Of a stretch of DNA of 64,000 nucleotides, positions 56,370 to 64,000 are shown one piece after another. Source of the stretch: Streptacidiphilus pinicola (GTDB lineage: Bacteria > Actinomycetota > Actinomycetes > Streptomycetales > Streptomycetaceae). The notes under the pieces were generated by a model, which saw only the letters and a program-made list of their open reading frames with translations, did not search any database and was not told the origin of the DNA. The position numbers were made by a program, and so were the translations under genes. Each line of letters starts with the position of its first letter. Position 1 is the stretch's first letter. The stretch covers positions 17,076 through 81,075 of the forward strand of contig NZ_QKYN01000038.1 of assembly GCF_003258295.1 (NCBI RefSeq), given 5' to 3'.

Positions 56370-56548
56370 CCCCGGGCGCTGATCCCGAGCCCGAGGTTGC
56401 AAGCGGAAGGCCCGTGGGTAAAGGGGACTGGAACGTATGCCGAGGACGACGCATGATCGTCTGGCAGACCACACCTCCGGTCAGGCAACCCGGTCGTCAT
56501 CCCCTCGTGCAATCACGCGGCCGGGCTCACGAGAAAGGGAGGAAGCGC

Positions 56549-57061
56549 GTGGGCATGAGCGTGACCACCTCGGTCGCCACCGAGGACGACGCCGAGCGGA
56601 TCCTGAAGTTGCAGTACCTCTGCTACCAGGGCGAGGCCGAGCTCTACGGCGACTGGGCGATCGAGCCGCTGACGCAGACACTGGAGAGCCTGCGGACGGA
56701 GCTCAAGGAGCGTCATGTGCTGGTCTCCCGGCTGGGTGACGAGGTCGTCGGCAGCGTCCGCGGCTGGGTCGACGCCGACGGTGTGGGCCGCATCAGGCGT
56801 CTGATCGTCCACCCGCGGATGCAACGGCACGGGCTCGGCAGCCGGTTGCTCAGCGCGATGGAGCGGGAACTCGCCGCCGGCTCCCGGCCGGTTGCCGCCT
56901 ACCGGCTCTTCACCGGCCACCGCAGCCTGGGCAACCTGCGCCTCTACCAGCGCCTCGGCTACCGCCAGACGCAGGTGGAGGAGGTCAACAGCAAGCTGAG
57001 TTTCCTGGTGCTGGAGAAGCCGGTCGCCCAGCAGGCGGGACGGCTGGCCGCCACCGCGTGA
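56549..57061 (+). CDS. GNAT-family N-acetyltransferase
   Basis: 170 residues from GTG 56549 with GGAGG directly upstream (ATG 56555 is a close alternative). Core GNAT pattern: VGSVRGWVDADGVGRIRRLIVHPRMQRHGLGSRLLSAME, where Q/R-x-x-G-x-G/A binds acetyl-CoA, then GNLRLYQRLGYRQT. Substrate unknown. Followed by an 11-bp hairpin. Confidence 0.85.
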   Translation: MGMSVTTSVATEDDAERILKLQYLCYQGEAELYGDWAIEPLTQTLESLRTELKERHVLVSRLGDEVVGSVRGWVDADGVGRIRRLIVHPRMQRHGLGSRLLSAMERELAAGSRPVAAYRLFTGHRSLGNLRLYQRLGYRQTQVEEVNSKLSFLVLEKPVAQQAGRLAATA

Positions 57062-57067
57062 CGCCGC

Positions 57068-57102
57068 GCCGCCCCGGGTTCTCCCCACGTTCCCGGGGCG
57101 GC
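57068..57102 (+). terminator. Terminator after the GNAT gene
   Basis: GCCGCCCCGGG (57068-57078) pairs with CCCGGGGCGGC (57092-57102). A run of eight T follows about 28 bases later, upstream of the met leader. Confidence 0.7.
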
Positions 57103-57215
57103 ACGACCTGACTCACCGCGCTGACCAGCATTTTTTTTGGAACCGTCCACGCTTTGTCCCATACTCCGGACAATCCTTTTGGGCGATCTGCGCACCATCT
57201 GTTTAACTGGGGCCC

Positions 57216-57314
57216 ATGACGACGACCACGCACACCCACCGCACCGGCGCGATGCCGGCAGGTGGTCGTGGCATGCGCGGCATGACGCGCTGTTGTCGAA
57301 TGTGCGGCTGCTGA
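57216..57314 (+). CDS. Met/Cys-rich leader peptide upstream of metNIQ
   Basis: A 32-codon frame begins at ATG 57216 and ends ...GMRGMTRCCRMCGC-TGA. Five of its codons are Met and four Cys, packed into the last 13 residues and directly at the stop, while the gene that follows 117 bases later is a methionine ABC importer. Downstream, 57380-57405 can form AGGCCG-CACGGA-CGGCCT. This is the design of ribosome-stalling leader peptides; Cys-rich upstream ORFs controlling sulfur genes are known in mycobacteria. GGGGCCC lies just before the ATG rather than a classic SD. The rest of 57062-57430 is otherwise empty. Confidence 0.55.
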   Translation: MTTTTHTHRTGAMPAGGRGMRGMTRCCRMCGC

Positions 57315-57430
57315 GCCTCCCGCCCAGCGCACGACCCGCCCGTAGAGCTCCGCTCCGGGCTGCCCCGCACACCCCTCCCGCGCGAACCAGGCCGCACGGA
57401 CGGCCTCGCGCGCCGACCCACGGAAACACT

Positions 57431-58429
57431 GTGATCACCACCTCTGACCTGCGTAAGGTCTACCGTGCCCAGGGCCGCCCCGGCTCGACCACGGAGATTG
57501 CCGCACTCGACGGAGTCGACCTGCACGTCCGCCAGGGCGAGGTCTACGGCGTCGTCGGCACCAGCGGCGCCGGCAAGTCCACCCTGATCCGCTGCGTGAA
57601 CCTGCTGGAGCGCCCCACCTCCGGCAGCGTCAGCGTCGACGGCCGCGAGCTCACCACGCTCTCGCCCGCCGAACTGCGCGAGACCCGCCGCTCCATCGGC
57701 ATGGTCTTCCAGCACTTCAACCTGCTCGCCCGCCGCACGGTGGCCGAGAACGTCGAACTGCCGCTGGAGCTGGCCGGTCTGAGCCGCCGTGAGCGCGCCG
57801 CCAAGGCGGCCGAACTGCTGGACCTGGTCGGCCTCGCCGACAAGGCCAAGGCCTACCCGGCGCAGCTCTCCGGCGGCCAGAAGCAGCGCGTCGGCATCGC
57901 CCGCGCCGTGGCCGGCGACCCCAAGGTGCTGCTCTCCGACGAGGCCACTTCGGCGCTCGACCCGGAGACCACCCGCTCGATCCTGCAGCTGCTGCGCGAC
58001 CTCAACCGCCAGCTCGGCCTCACCGTGCTGCTCATCACGCACGAGATGGACGTCATCAAGTCCGTCTGCGACTCCGCCGCGCTGATGCGGGGCGGCCGCG
58101 TCGTCGAGTCCGGCACGCTGCACGAGCTGCTGGAGCGCCCCGGCTCCGAGCTGGCCCGCCAGCTCTTCCCACTCGGCGAGGGAGAGCCCCTGCAGGGCAG
58201 CACCCTCGTCGACATCACCTTCCAGGGCGAGGCGACCGCGCAGCCGTTCATCTCGCAGCTGTCCCGCACCTACAACGTGGACGTCAGCATCGTCGGCGCC
58301 GCCGTCGAGACCGTGGGCGGCCGCCAGGTCGGCCGGATGCGCGTCTCGCTGCCCGGCAGCTTCGAGGAGAACGTCGTCCCGATCGGCTTCCTGCGCGAGC
58401 AGGGCCTGCAGGTGGAGGTGGCCGCGTAA
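57431..58429 (+). CDS. metN: Methionine import ATP-binding protein MetN
   Basis: 332 residues from GTG 57431. Walker A GTSGAGKST (43-51), signature LSGGQKQR (146-153), Walker B VLLSDEATSALDP (166-178), H-loop ITHEMDV. The C-terminal NIL domain (about 255-332, TLVDITFQGEATAQPFISQL) senses methionine and inhibits the transporter. Coupled to metI by TAATG. Confidence 0.93.
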   Translation: MITTSDLRKVYRAQGRPGSTTEIAALDGVDLHVRQGEVYGVVGTSGAGKSTLIRCVNLLERPTSGSVSVDGRELTTLSPAELRETRRSIGMVFQHFNLLARRTVAENVELPLELAGLSRRERAAKAAELLDLVGLADKAKAYPAQLSGGQKQRVGIARAVAGDPKVLLSDEATSALDPETTRSILQLLRDLNRQLGLTVLLITHEMDVIKSVCDSAALMRGGRVVESGTLHELLERPGSELARQLFPLGEGEPLQGSTLVDITFQGEATAQPFISQLSRTYNVDVSIVGAAVETVGGRQVGRMRVSLPGSFEENVVPIGFLREQGLQVEVAA

Positions 58430-59205
58430 TGGGCTGGAACGACATGCAGCCGCTCCTGGTGCAGGCCACGCAGGAGACCCTGTGGATGGTCGGCCTGGCC
58501 GCCCTCGCCACCGTCCTGCTCGGCCTGCCGCTCGGCCTGCTGCTCGCGCTCACCCGGCGCGGCGGCCTGCTGGCGAACGCGCCGGTCAACAAGCTCGTCG
58601 GTACGGTCGTGAACGTCGGGCGCTCGCTGCCCTTCGTCATCCTGATCGTGGCGATCATCCCGTTCACCCGCTGGGTGACCGGCACCACGCTCGGCTGGCA
58701 GGCGGCGACCGTGCCGCTCGCCGTCGGCGCGATCCCGTTCTTCGCCCGGCTCGTCGAGACCGCCGTCGCCGACGTCGACGGCGGCCTGATCGAGGCCGTG
58801 CAGGCCATGGGCGGCGGAGCCTGGACGGTCGTCCGCAAGGCGCTGCTGCCCGAGGCGCTGCCCGCGCTGATCTCCGCGCTGACCACCACCGTGATCGCCC
58901 TGATCGGCTACTCCGCGATGGCCGGCACGGTCGGCGGCGGCGGGCTCGGCACCCTGGCCATCAACTACGGCTACATGCGCTTCGAGACGACCTTCATGTG
59001 GGTCATCGCCGCCGAGCTGGTGGTCCTGGTGACGCTCGTTCAGCTGGTGGGCGAGGGACTCGCCCGCAGCCTCGACCACAAGCGGCCCGCCGCCGCCTCC
59101 CGTTGGACGTTCCGCCGGAGCGTCCCCACCCAGACTTCCGCCGCCCCCGAGGCCGCGGAGACCGCCGCGCAGGAAACGGAGCTCACCGGCTCCGCTCTGC
59201 GCTGA
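58429..59205 (+). CDS. metI: Methionine ABC transporter permease MetI
   Basis: 258 residues; its ATG shares a base with the metN stop. Five TM helices with the EAA loop GGLIEAVQAMGGGAWTVVRKALLPEALP that docks on MetN. The C-terminus is a short hydrophilic tail. Forms the membrane channel with MetN and MetQ. Confidence 0.93.
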   Translation: MGWNDMQPLLVQATQETLWMVGLAALATVLLGLPLGLLLALTRRGGLLANAPVNKLVGTVVNVGRSLPFVILIVAIIPFTRWVTGTTLGWQAATVPLAVGAIPFFARLVETAVADVDGGLIEAVQAMGGGAWTVVRKALLPEALPALISALTTTVIALIGYSAMAGTVGGGGLGTLAINYGYMRFETTFMWVIAAELVVLVTLVQLVGEGLARSLDHKRPAAASRWTFRRSVPTQTSAAPEAAETAAQETELTGSALR

Positions 59206-59246
59206 ACCACCCGCACCAAGCACCAAAGCAAGGAAGGGCACTTTTC

Positions 59247-60095
59247 GTGCGTACCTCCGTGAAGTTCACCACCGCCGCCCTCGCCACCAGCGCGCTGGCC
59301 CTCACCCTCGCCGCCTGCGGCTCCTCCTCGTCGGCCTCGTCCAGTGGCTCAGGCTCGTCCAACGACGCGAGCAAGCCCCTGGTCGTCGTCGCGAGCCCCA
59401 CGCCGCACGCGCAGATCCTCGAGTACATCCAGAAGAACCTGGCCGCCAAGGCCGGCCTGAACCTGCAGGTGAAGGTCGTGACCGACTACGTCACGCCCAA
59501 CCTCTCGGTCCAGGACGGCTCCGCCGACGCCAACTACTTCCAGCACCAGCCCTACCTGGACGACTTCAACAAGTCGCACGGGACGAACATCGTCTCCGTC
59601 GAGGCCGTTCACCTGGAGCCGCTGGGCCTGTACTCGCACAAGGTGAAGTCCGCCGCCGCGCTCGCCGACGGTGCCACCGTCGCCATCCCCAACGACGCCA
59701 CGAACGAGGGCCGGGCGCTCCAACTGCTGGCCGCCAACGGCTTGCTCAAGCTGAAGAGCGGCGCCGGGACCACCGCGACCCCGGACGACGTCACGGACAA
59801 CCCCAAGCACCTGAAGTTCCAGGAGATCGACGCGGCCCAGCTGCCGCGCACCCTCAGCGACGTCGACGCGGCCGTCATCAACGGCAACTACGCACTCGAC
59901 GCCAAGCTGAATCCGACCAAGGACGCGCTGCTGCTGGAGAAGGCGCAGGGCAACCCCTACGCCAACATCCTCGCCGTCAAGTCCGGCGAGCAGAACGACC
60001 CGCGGGTCAAGAAGCTCGCCGAGCTGCTGCACTCGCCGGAGGTCAAGCAGTACATCGAGCAGACCTTCTCCGGCTCGGTCATTCCGGCCTTCTGA
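59247..60095 (+). CDS. metQ: Methionine-binding lipoprotein MetQ
   Basis: 282 residues from GTG 59247 with AAGGAAGG upstream. Lipoprotein signal with lipobox LAAC (Cys24), Ser-rich tether, then the NlpA fold: VVVASPTPHAQILEYI, DGSADANYFQHQPYLDDF and IPNDATNEGRALQLL. It delivers methionine (D- or L-) to MetNI. Followed by a terminator. Confidence 0.94.
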   Translation: MRTSVKFTTAALATSALALTLAACGSSSSASSSGSGSSNDASKPLVVVASPTPHAQILEYIQKNLAAKAGLNLQVKVVTDYVTPNLSVQDGSADANYFQHQPYLDDFNKSHGTNIVSVEAVHLEPLGLYSHKVKSAAALADGATVAIPNDATNEGRALQLLAANGLLKLKSGAGTTATPDDVTDNPKHLKFQEIDAAQLPRTLSDVDAAVINGNYALDAKLNPTKDALLLEKAQGNPYANILAVKSGEQNDPRVKKLAELLHSPEVKQYIEQTFSGSVIPAF

Positions 60096-60123
60096 GGGAG
60101 CGAGTAGCCTCGTTCTCCCACCT

Positions 60124-60170
60124 GCCGTCACCTCTTCCGCACCGGCACGCCGGGGCAAAGAGGTGACGGC
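60124..60170 (+). terminator. Terminator after metQ
   Basis: GCCGTCACCTCTT (60124-60136) is exactly complementary to 60158-60170; the 21-base loop can pair internally. 29 bases after the stop. Confidence 0.8.
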
Positions 60171-60198
60171 TGCCCCCACCCTGGAGCATGATCGTTCC

Positions 60199-60819
60199 AT
60201 GAGCAGCAGCGATGCGGCGTCCAGGCCGTCGGGATGCGCACCGGCGTTCCCGGAGATCACGATCAACACCGATCGCCTGGTGCTGCGCGCCTTCGACCCC
60301 GAGGACGCCCCCGCGCTCGCCGAGATGATGAACGACGAGTTGGTCCACCAGTGGACCACCGCGCCCCACCCCTACGGGGTGCGCGACGCCCAGTCCTGGG
60401 TCCACGTGCGCGCGGCGGGCGAACGGGTGGCCGGCCGCGGCCTGGCCCTGGCGGCGGTGGAGTTTCTGACCCAGCGTCTCATCGGCGTGGTGCGCCTGCG
60501 CGCGACGGACTGGCGGCTCCGCAGCACCGAGCTGCAGGTCGTGACCGCGCCCTGGGCCCGGGGCGAGGGCTACGCGGGCGAGATCGCCCACTCGGTGGCC
60601 CGCTGGCTCTTCGAGGACCAGAAGTTCGAGCGCCTCGAGCTCCGGACGGCGGCGGGCAACATCGCCGCCCAGCAGGTCGCACAGAAGCTGGGCGCGATCA
60701 GCGAGGGCGTCCTCCGCAGCGCCTGGCTCGTCCGCGGCCCCGATGCGGAGCACGCCTCCCGCTCCGACCTCATCATCTGGAGCCTCCTCCCCGAGGATCT
60801 CGATCCCGTCTGGACCTGA
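60199..60819 (+). CDS. GNAT-family acetyltransferase, RimJ/RimL type
   Basis: 206 residues from ATG 60199. ITINTDRLVLRAFDPEDAPALAEM is the RimJ/L-like start and GRGLALAAVEF...RLIGVVRLRATDWRLRSTELQVVTAPWARGEGYAGEIAHSVARWLFE the core with the acetyl-CoA loop. N-terminal 18 residues are Ser-rich. Acetylates a protein N-terminus or small amine; unspecified. Confidence 0.82.
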   Translation: MSSSDAASRPSGCAPAFPEITINTDRLVLRAFDPEDAPALAEMMNDELVHQWTTAPHPYGVRDAQSWVHVRAAGERVAGRGLALAAVEFLTQRLIGVVRLRATDWRLRSTELQVVTAPWARGEGYAGEIAHSVARWLFEDQKFERLELRTAAGNIAAQQVAQKLGAISEGVLRSAWLVRGPDAEHASRSDLIIWSLLPEDLDPVWT

Positions 60820-60869
60820 AGATTCGGTCCTGCAACGACCTGCGGGACGTCCGTGACCGGTCGCGCCCA

Positions 60870-60907
60870 TGCGGCGGAGCCGCAAACCGGCAGAGCCTCG
60901 CGCCCCT
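60870..60907. repeat. Remnant of a second dispersed Streptomyces intergenic repeat
   Basis: TGCGGC-GGA-GCCGCA is a perfect palindrome followed by CGGCAGAGCCTCGCGCCCCT. I recognise GCGGCGGAGCCGCA...GCCCCGCGCCCCT as a frequent Streptomyces intergenic motif; this is a degraded single copy. No matching second copy in the window. Confidence 0.45.
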
Positions 60908-60997
60908 GGATAGGGCGACTGGCTCGTCCGATCGTTGGCGGTTAGCCTGTGCGCGGCTGGAAAACGACGGTGGGGGGAAAGGTGCGGAGCGACCGCC

Positions 60998-62209
60998 ATG
61001 GCTGACCGGGTCACGGTGATCGGCTGGGACGGCTCGCCGCTCAGCGACGCCGCGCGGGCCGCGCTGGACGCGGCGACGCTCGTTGCCGCGGGGAGCGTGG
61101 CGCTGCACGCGCTCTCGCTCCGGTCCGGCGTGGAGCGCATGGCGCTCGGCAGCGCGGAGCTCGTTGCGAGGCGCATCGCCGAGCACCGCGGGACCGCCGT
61201 CGTGGTCGCCGAGGGCGACCCTGGGTTCTTCGGCGTGGTGCGCACCCTGCGCCGGCCCGAGTACGGCCTGGAGATCGAGGTGCTGCCGGCCGTCTCCGCC
61301 GTCGCCGCGGCCTTCGCCCGCGCGGGCATGCCGTGGGACGACGCGCAGATCGTCTCCACCCACGGGCGCGGCCTGCGTCGCGCCGTGAACATCTGCCGCG
61401 CGAACCCGAAGGTGGCCGTGCTGACCGCGCCCGGCGCGGGACCCTCCGAGCTCGCGCTGATGCTGCGCGACGTGCACCGCACCTTCGTGATCTGCGAGGC
61501 CCTCGGTACGCCCGAGGAGAACGTCACCGTGCTGACCTCCGACCGCGTGCCGAACCATCTGTGGCGGGACCCGAACGTCGTGCTGGTCATCGGCGGGGGC
61601 GGCAACGGCGGGTCGCTGCCGCCGTCCGGCTGGCTGGCCGGCAAGCCCGTGGACTTCCCCGGCAGCGCCGGGCGCGGCTGGGCGGAGCCGGGGGGCGCGG
61701 CGCCGTCGGACGGGGCGGGGAGCGAACTGCCCGCGCCGGTGCGGGCGCTGGCGCTGGCCCGGCTCGGGCCGCGGCCGGGCGACCTGATGTGGGACGTGGA
61801 CGCCGGCGCCGGCGGGATCGCCGTGGACGCCGCGCGCTGCGGCGCGGCCGTCATAGCGCTGGACCCGGATCCGGACGTCTGCGCCCGTCTCGACGTCACC
61901 GCCCGCCGCGCGGGCGTCGAGCTGCAGACGGTGCGCGGCACCGCGCCCGCCGCGCTCGCGGACCTGCCGGAACCGGACATCGTCCTGGTCCGCCAGGGAG
62001 CGCTCGTGCTGCAGGCCTGCCTGACCCGGCGCCCGGAGCGGATCGTCGCGCTCCCGCGCACAACGACCGAGCTCGAGGAGATCCGGCGGGCCTTCGCGCG
62101 GTCCGGCTACCGCTCCGAGGGCAGCCTGTTGCAGTCCTCACCCCTGGACGGGGAGGGGGAGTTGGGTGCCGCCGTGCCGCGTTGGGTGGTGTGGGCGGAT
62201 CGGTCGTGA
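60998..62209 (+). CDS. cobL: Precorrin-6Y C5,15-methyltransferase (decarboxylating), CbiE-CbiT fusion
   Basis: 403 residues from ATG 60998 with GGAG. N-terminal tetrapyrrole-methylase (CbiE) domain: VTVIGWDGSPLS, then EGDPGFFGVVRTL and VSTHGRGLRRAVN. C-terminal CbiT-like domain: LMWDVDAGAGGIAVDAARCGAAVIALDPD. The CbiT SAM loop normally reads W-D-x-G-A-G-S/T-G; here it is VDAGAGG, a variant. It methylates C5 and C15 and decarboxylates in cobalamin synthesis. The next gene also looks cobalamin-linked. Confidence 0.85.
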   Translation: MADRVTVIGWDGSPLSDAARAALDAATLVAAGSVALHALSLRSGVERMALGSAELVARRIAEHRGTAVVVAEGDPGFFGVVRTLRRPEYGLEIEVLPAVSAVAAAFARAGMPWDDAQIVSTHGRGLRRAVNICRANPKVAVLTAPGAGPSELALMLRDVHRTFVICEALGTPEENVTVLTSDRVPNHLWRDPNVVLVIGGGGNGGSLPPSGWLAGKPVDFPGSAGRGWAEPGGAAPSDGAGSELPAPVRALALARLGPRPGDLMWDVDAGAGGIAVDAARCGAAVIALDPDPDVCARLDVTARRAGVELQTVRGTAPAALADLPEPDIVLVRQGALVLQACLTRRPERIVALPRTTTELEEIRRAFARSGYRSEGSLLQSSPLDGEGELGAAVPRWVVWADRS

Positions 62210-62552
62210 ACACTCTGTGGACATGTCGACAAGTGTGTCCATCGCGCAAGACCTTGGCGCCCGGCGTCACTGACGGCAGGTAGGCTGACGCCGTGTCCCG
62301 AGGGGCCGGTGCAACGTGGCAGATCCCACAGCACCGACGGGCGTGCACGTTTCCCATGGCCCCCGATGGGACGGAAGAATGCCGGTGTGGCCGGGGCGAT
62401 CGTGCCGGTTGCCCCGGTTCTGTCGTTCTTCTTTGTGGCGGGCGGGGTTTGCGCCTCTTCCGTCGCAGTTGAGGCGAGGACCGGAACGGTGGGCGTCGTG
62501 GCAGCGGCCAGGACGCCGTGGACGCCAGGCGGCCCTGGAAGGAGCCAGTGAC
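62210..62552 (+). other. 343-bp leader between cobL and the next gene
   Basis: TAGGCT at 62281-62286 is a -10-like box seven bases before GTG 62293, whose frame (VSRGAGATWQIPQHRR...) runs 59 codons to a stop at 62470-62472; this may be a leaderless leader peptide or chance. A longer GTG at 62316 is in frame with the following gene. I see no B12-box or other cobalamin-riboswitch element here. Confidence 0.4.
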
Positions 62553-64000
62553 ATGAGCGAGACCGGCAACGTCCCCCACGGGGGCCAGGTACCGGGCCTC
62601 GAGCCGGAGCAGGTGCCGCAGCCCGTCGGCTTCGCAGCCGAGCAGGGCCCGGTCCAGGGAGTCCGGCCCGCTTACACCTTCCTCGACGATGTCGACGAGG
62701 AGGAGGACGAGCTGCTCATGCCGGGCCCGCAGGGTGCGTGGAACGAGGCCGCCCGTGGGCAGGAGTACCCGCAGGGCCAGCCGCTGCCGCCGGTCGTCCC
62801 CGTCGTTCCCGGGCAGCCGGGCGTCGCAGGCGTGGAGCAGCCGGGCATGCCGGGCGCCTACGAGCCGGGCGCACCGACGCACGCCCCCGCGCAGAGCGAG
62901 GCCCCGGCGCCCTCCTGGCCGCCGATGACGCCGCCGGGAGGGGAGGAGCCGCAGGCCGTCGTGCCGCAGCCGCTCGCGCCCCCGGTCATCGACCCGCTGA
63001 CGGACCCGCTGTCTTCGGTCATCGCCAGTCAGTCCGCGCACCCGGTCCAGCCGGTTCAGCCGCTCTCCGCCGAGGCCGTTCCGGGACAGCCCGGCCTGCC
63101 GGTCGAGCCGCACGCGGGTGTGGCCGAGGGCCTGCCCGCCGAGCTCTACGCCGCGCAGGGCTACCCCGCCGAGGACTACCTCGCCGCCGCCATGCCCGGC
63201 CTGCCGGTCGAGCAGACGCCCGTCGAGCAGCACCAGCCCGTGGAACCGGTCGCTCAGCCCGTGGACCAGCCGGTCGCCGGCCCGGCGGCCCAGGAGCCCC
63301 AGGCCGCGGACCAGTCCGCCGCCGACGCCGGGCAGCAGGCCGCGCCGCGCCGTCCACTGCACGCCGGTCCGCCCATCCCGGACCCGTCCCTGATGACGGG
63401 CCAGGTGCCGGTCCGTTCCCTCGCCGACCGCGGTCCCAGCAGTCACGTCGTCAACGGCTCGATTCCCGTCGGCACCCCGCCGTACGGCGTCGCCACGCCG
63501 GGCGGGCCCGGCCTGGCCACCCTCGGCGGCGCGCCCGAGTACCTGGACCAGTCCGGGGCGGCGCACGCCGCGCCGACTGCCACCGCCACGGCCACCGTGC
63601 CCGTGCAGATGCCCTCGCCGGAGAGCACGCTGGGTGGCTCGCCCGCCCAGGTCGAGGTGTTCCTCGCGCCCGAGGCCGAGGCGCCCGCCCAGCCGGTCGA
63701 GCAGGCCGCCGCGGAGCAGCCCGCCCCCGCCGAGGAGGCCCCGCGCGGGCCGTTCGTGATGGAACCGGTGGCCGTGGCCCCGGCCCAACCGGTGACCGAA
63801 CCGGCGGCCGAGTCGGCGACGGAGCCGACACCCGAGGCTGCCGCCCAGCCCGAGACCGCGACGGAGCAGCCCGCAGTCGCCGAGACCGGCCAGCCGTCCG
63901 AGCAGCCCGCGTCGCAGCCGCAGCCGGAGGTCGTGGTCCCCGTGCAGGGCCGCCCCGCTGACGGCGCGCCGACGCGCATCGGCGCGCCGTCAGCGGGGCG
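62553..64000 (+). CDS. Pro/Gln/Ala-rich N-terminal region, probably of a long CobT-like protein (3' end outside window)
   Basis: ATG 62553 has AAGGAG nine bases upstream; 482 codons are visible with no stop. The chain is disordered and rich in PVEQ/PAEE/QPV repeats with an acidic stretch (YTFLDDVDEEEDELL) near residue 45 and an island LHAGPPIPDPSLMTGQVPVRSLADRG followed by SHVVNGSIPVGTPPYGVATPGGPG near 270-310. In Streptomyces the nicotinate-nucleotide--dimethylbenzimidazole phosphoribosyltransferase (CobT) gene beside cobL can carry such a long N-terminal extension, as I recall; the catalytic part would lie outside. That identity is inference from position and composition. Confidence 0.55.
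   Translation, partial: MSETGNVPHGGQVPGLEPEQVPQPVGFAAEQGPVQGVRPAYTFLDDVDEEEDELLMPGPQGAWNEAARGQEYPQGQPLPPVVPVVPGQPGVAGVEQPGMPGAYEPGAPTHAPAQSEAPAPSWPPMTPPGGEEPQAVVPQPLAPPVIDPLTDPLSSVIASQSAHPVQPVQPLSAEAVPGQPGLPVEPHAGVAEGLPAELYAAQGYPAEDYLAAAMPGLPVEQTPVEQHQPVEPVAQPVDQPVAGPAAQEPQAADQSAADAGQQAAPRRPLHAGPPIPDPSLMTGQVPVRSLADRGPSSHVVNGSIPVGTPPYGVATPGGPGLATLGGAPEYLDQSGAAHAAPTATATATVPVQMPSPESTLGGSPAQVEVFLAPEAEAPAQPVEQAAAEQPAPAEEAPRGPFVMEPVAVAPAQPVTEPAAESATEPTPEAAAQPETATEQPAVAETGQPSEQPASQPQPEVVVPVQGRPADGAPTRIGAPSAG

Noticed and set aside
57062..57430. SAM riboswitch before metN
   Set aside because: No K-turn or other core of SAM-I, SAM-II or SAM-IV could be recognised; the leader peptide is the better explanation.
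62210..62552. Cobalamin riboswitch before the cobT-like gene
   Set aside because: I looked for the B12 box and the conserved core and saw neither.

Overview
The window is a 64 kb stretch of high-GC actinobacterial chromosome. GC-rich third codon positions, many GTG starts, likely leaderless transcripts with TAGGCT-type -10 boxes, DUF1844 and SseB-like genes beside infC-rpmI-rplT, pheST, and an argCJBDR operon all point to Streptomyces or a close relative (Streptacidiphilus, Kitasatospora). The order matches the chromosomal core region I remember from Streptomyces coelicolor around infC, pheST and argCJBDR; that is recollection, not a comparison. I see no rRNA operon, CRISPR array, insertion sequence or integrase.

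Layout. 1-3224: end of a zinc-type ArsR repressor, a broken small membrane gene, two secreted proteins, a PRC-barrel-like protein and a mycothiol/maleylpyruvate-isomerase-type protein. 3390-7029: a tightly coupled radical SAM - PLP aminotransferase - methyltransferase operon with a nucleoside deoxyribosyltransferase-like gene behind it; no known pathway fits. 7030-11169: 5'-3' exonuclease, SDR, S9 peptidase. 11226-16444: a gamma-glutamylation catabolic cluster (class I amidotransferase, FadR-type regulator, glutamine-synthetase-like ligase, aldehyde dehydrogenase, SDR), probably for ethanolamine or polyamines. 16573-21184: envelope and housekeeping genes. 21274-29275: infC (ATC start, long leader with an internal terminator), rpmI, rplT, rRNA methyltransferase, orphan histidine kinase, pheS-pheT. 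29335-34132: secreted protein, MarR, HipA-like kinase, ketopantoate-reductase-like protein, methyltransferase.

34151-35290 is the most unusual place. On the minus strand a 244-residue protein of unknown function lies between two tRNA-like RNAs. The upstream one is a linear tRNA-Tyr(GUA)-like sequence with almost no D arm. The downstream one is circularly permuted: a long outer stem, then the anticodon-stem 3' strand, T arm, acceptor strand with encoded CCA, four bases, acceptor 5' strand, U8-A9, D arm and the anticodon-stem 5' strand. Every tRNA helix pairs. This is the plan of bacterial Y RNAs (YrlA type), or of a permuted tRNA gene, without a Ro60 gene in view.

36039-42910: hydroxyacyl-CoA dehydrogenase, SDR, then argC-argJ-argB-argD-argR behind an ARG box. 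43005-50621: an accessory block (P450, Lrp with a PLP gamma-lyase, PEBP protein, TetR, two hydrolases, ArsR-like regulator). 50699-53325: argG-argH with their own ARG-box promoter, which completes ornithine-to-arginine synthesis. 53452-60819: acyltransferase, stand-alone sigma region-4 protein, FAD monooxygenase with a 22-bp operator, two GNATs, and a methionine ABC importer (metN-metI-metQ) preceded by a Met/Cys-rich leader peptide. 60998-64000: cobalamin gene cobL, and the start of a long Pro/Gln-rich protein that I infer to be the N-terminal extension of CobT; it runs off the window.
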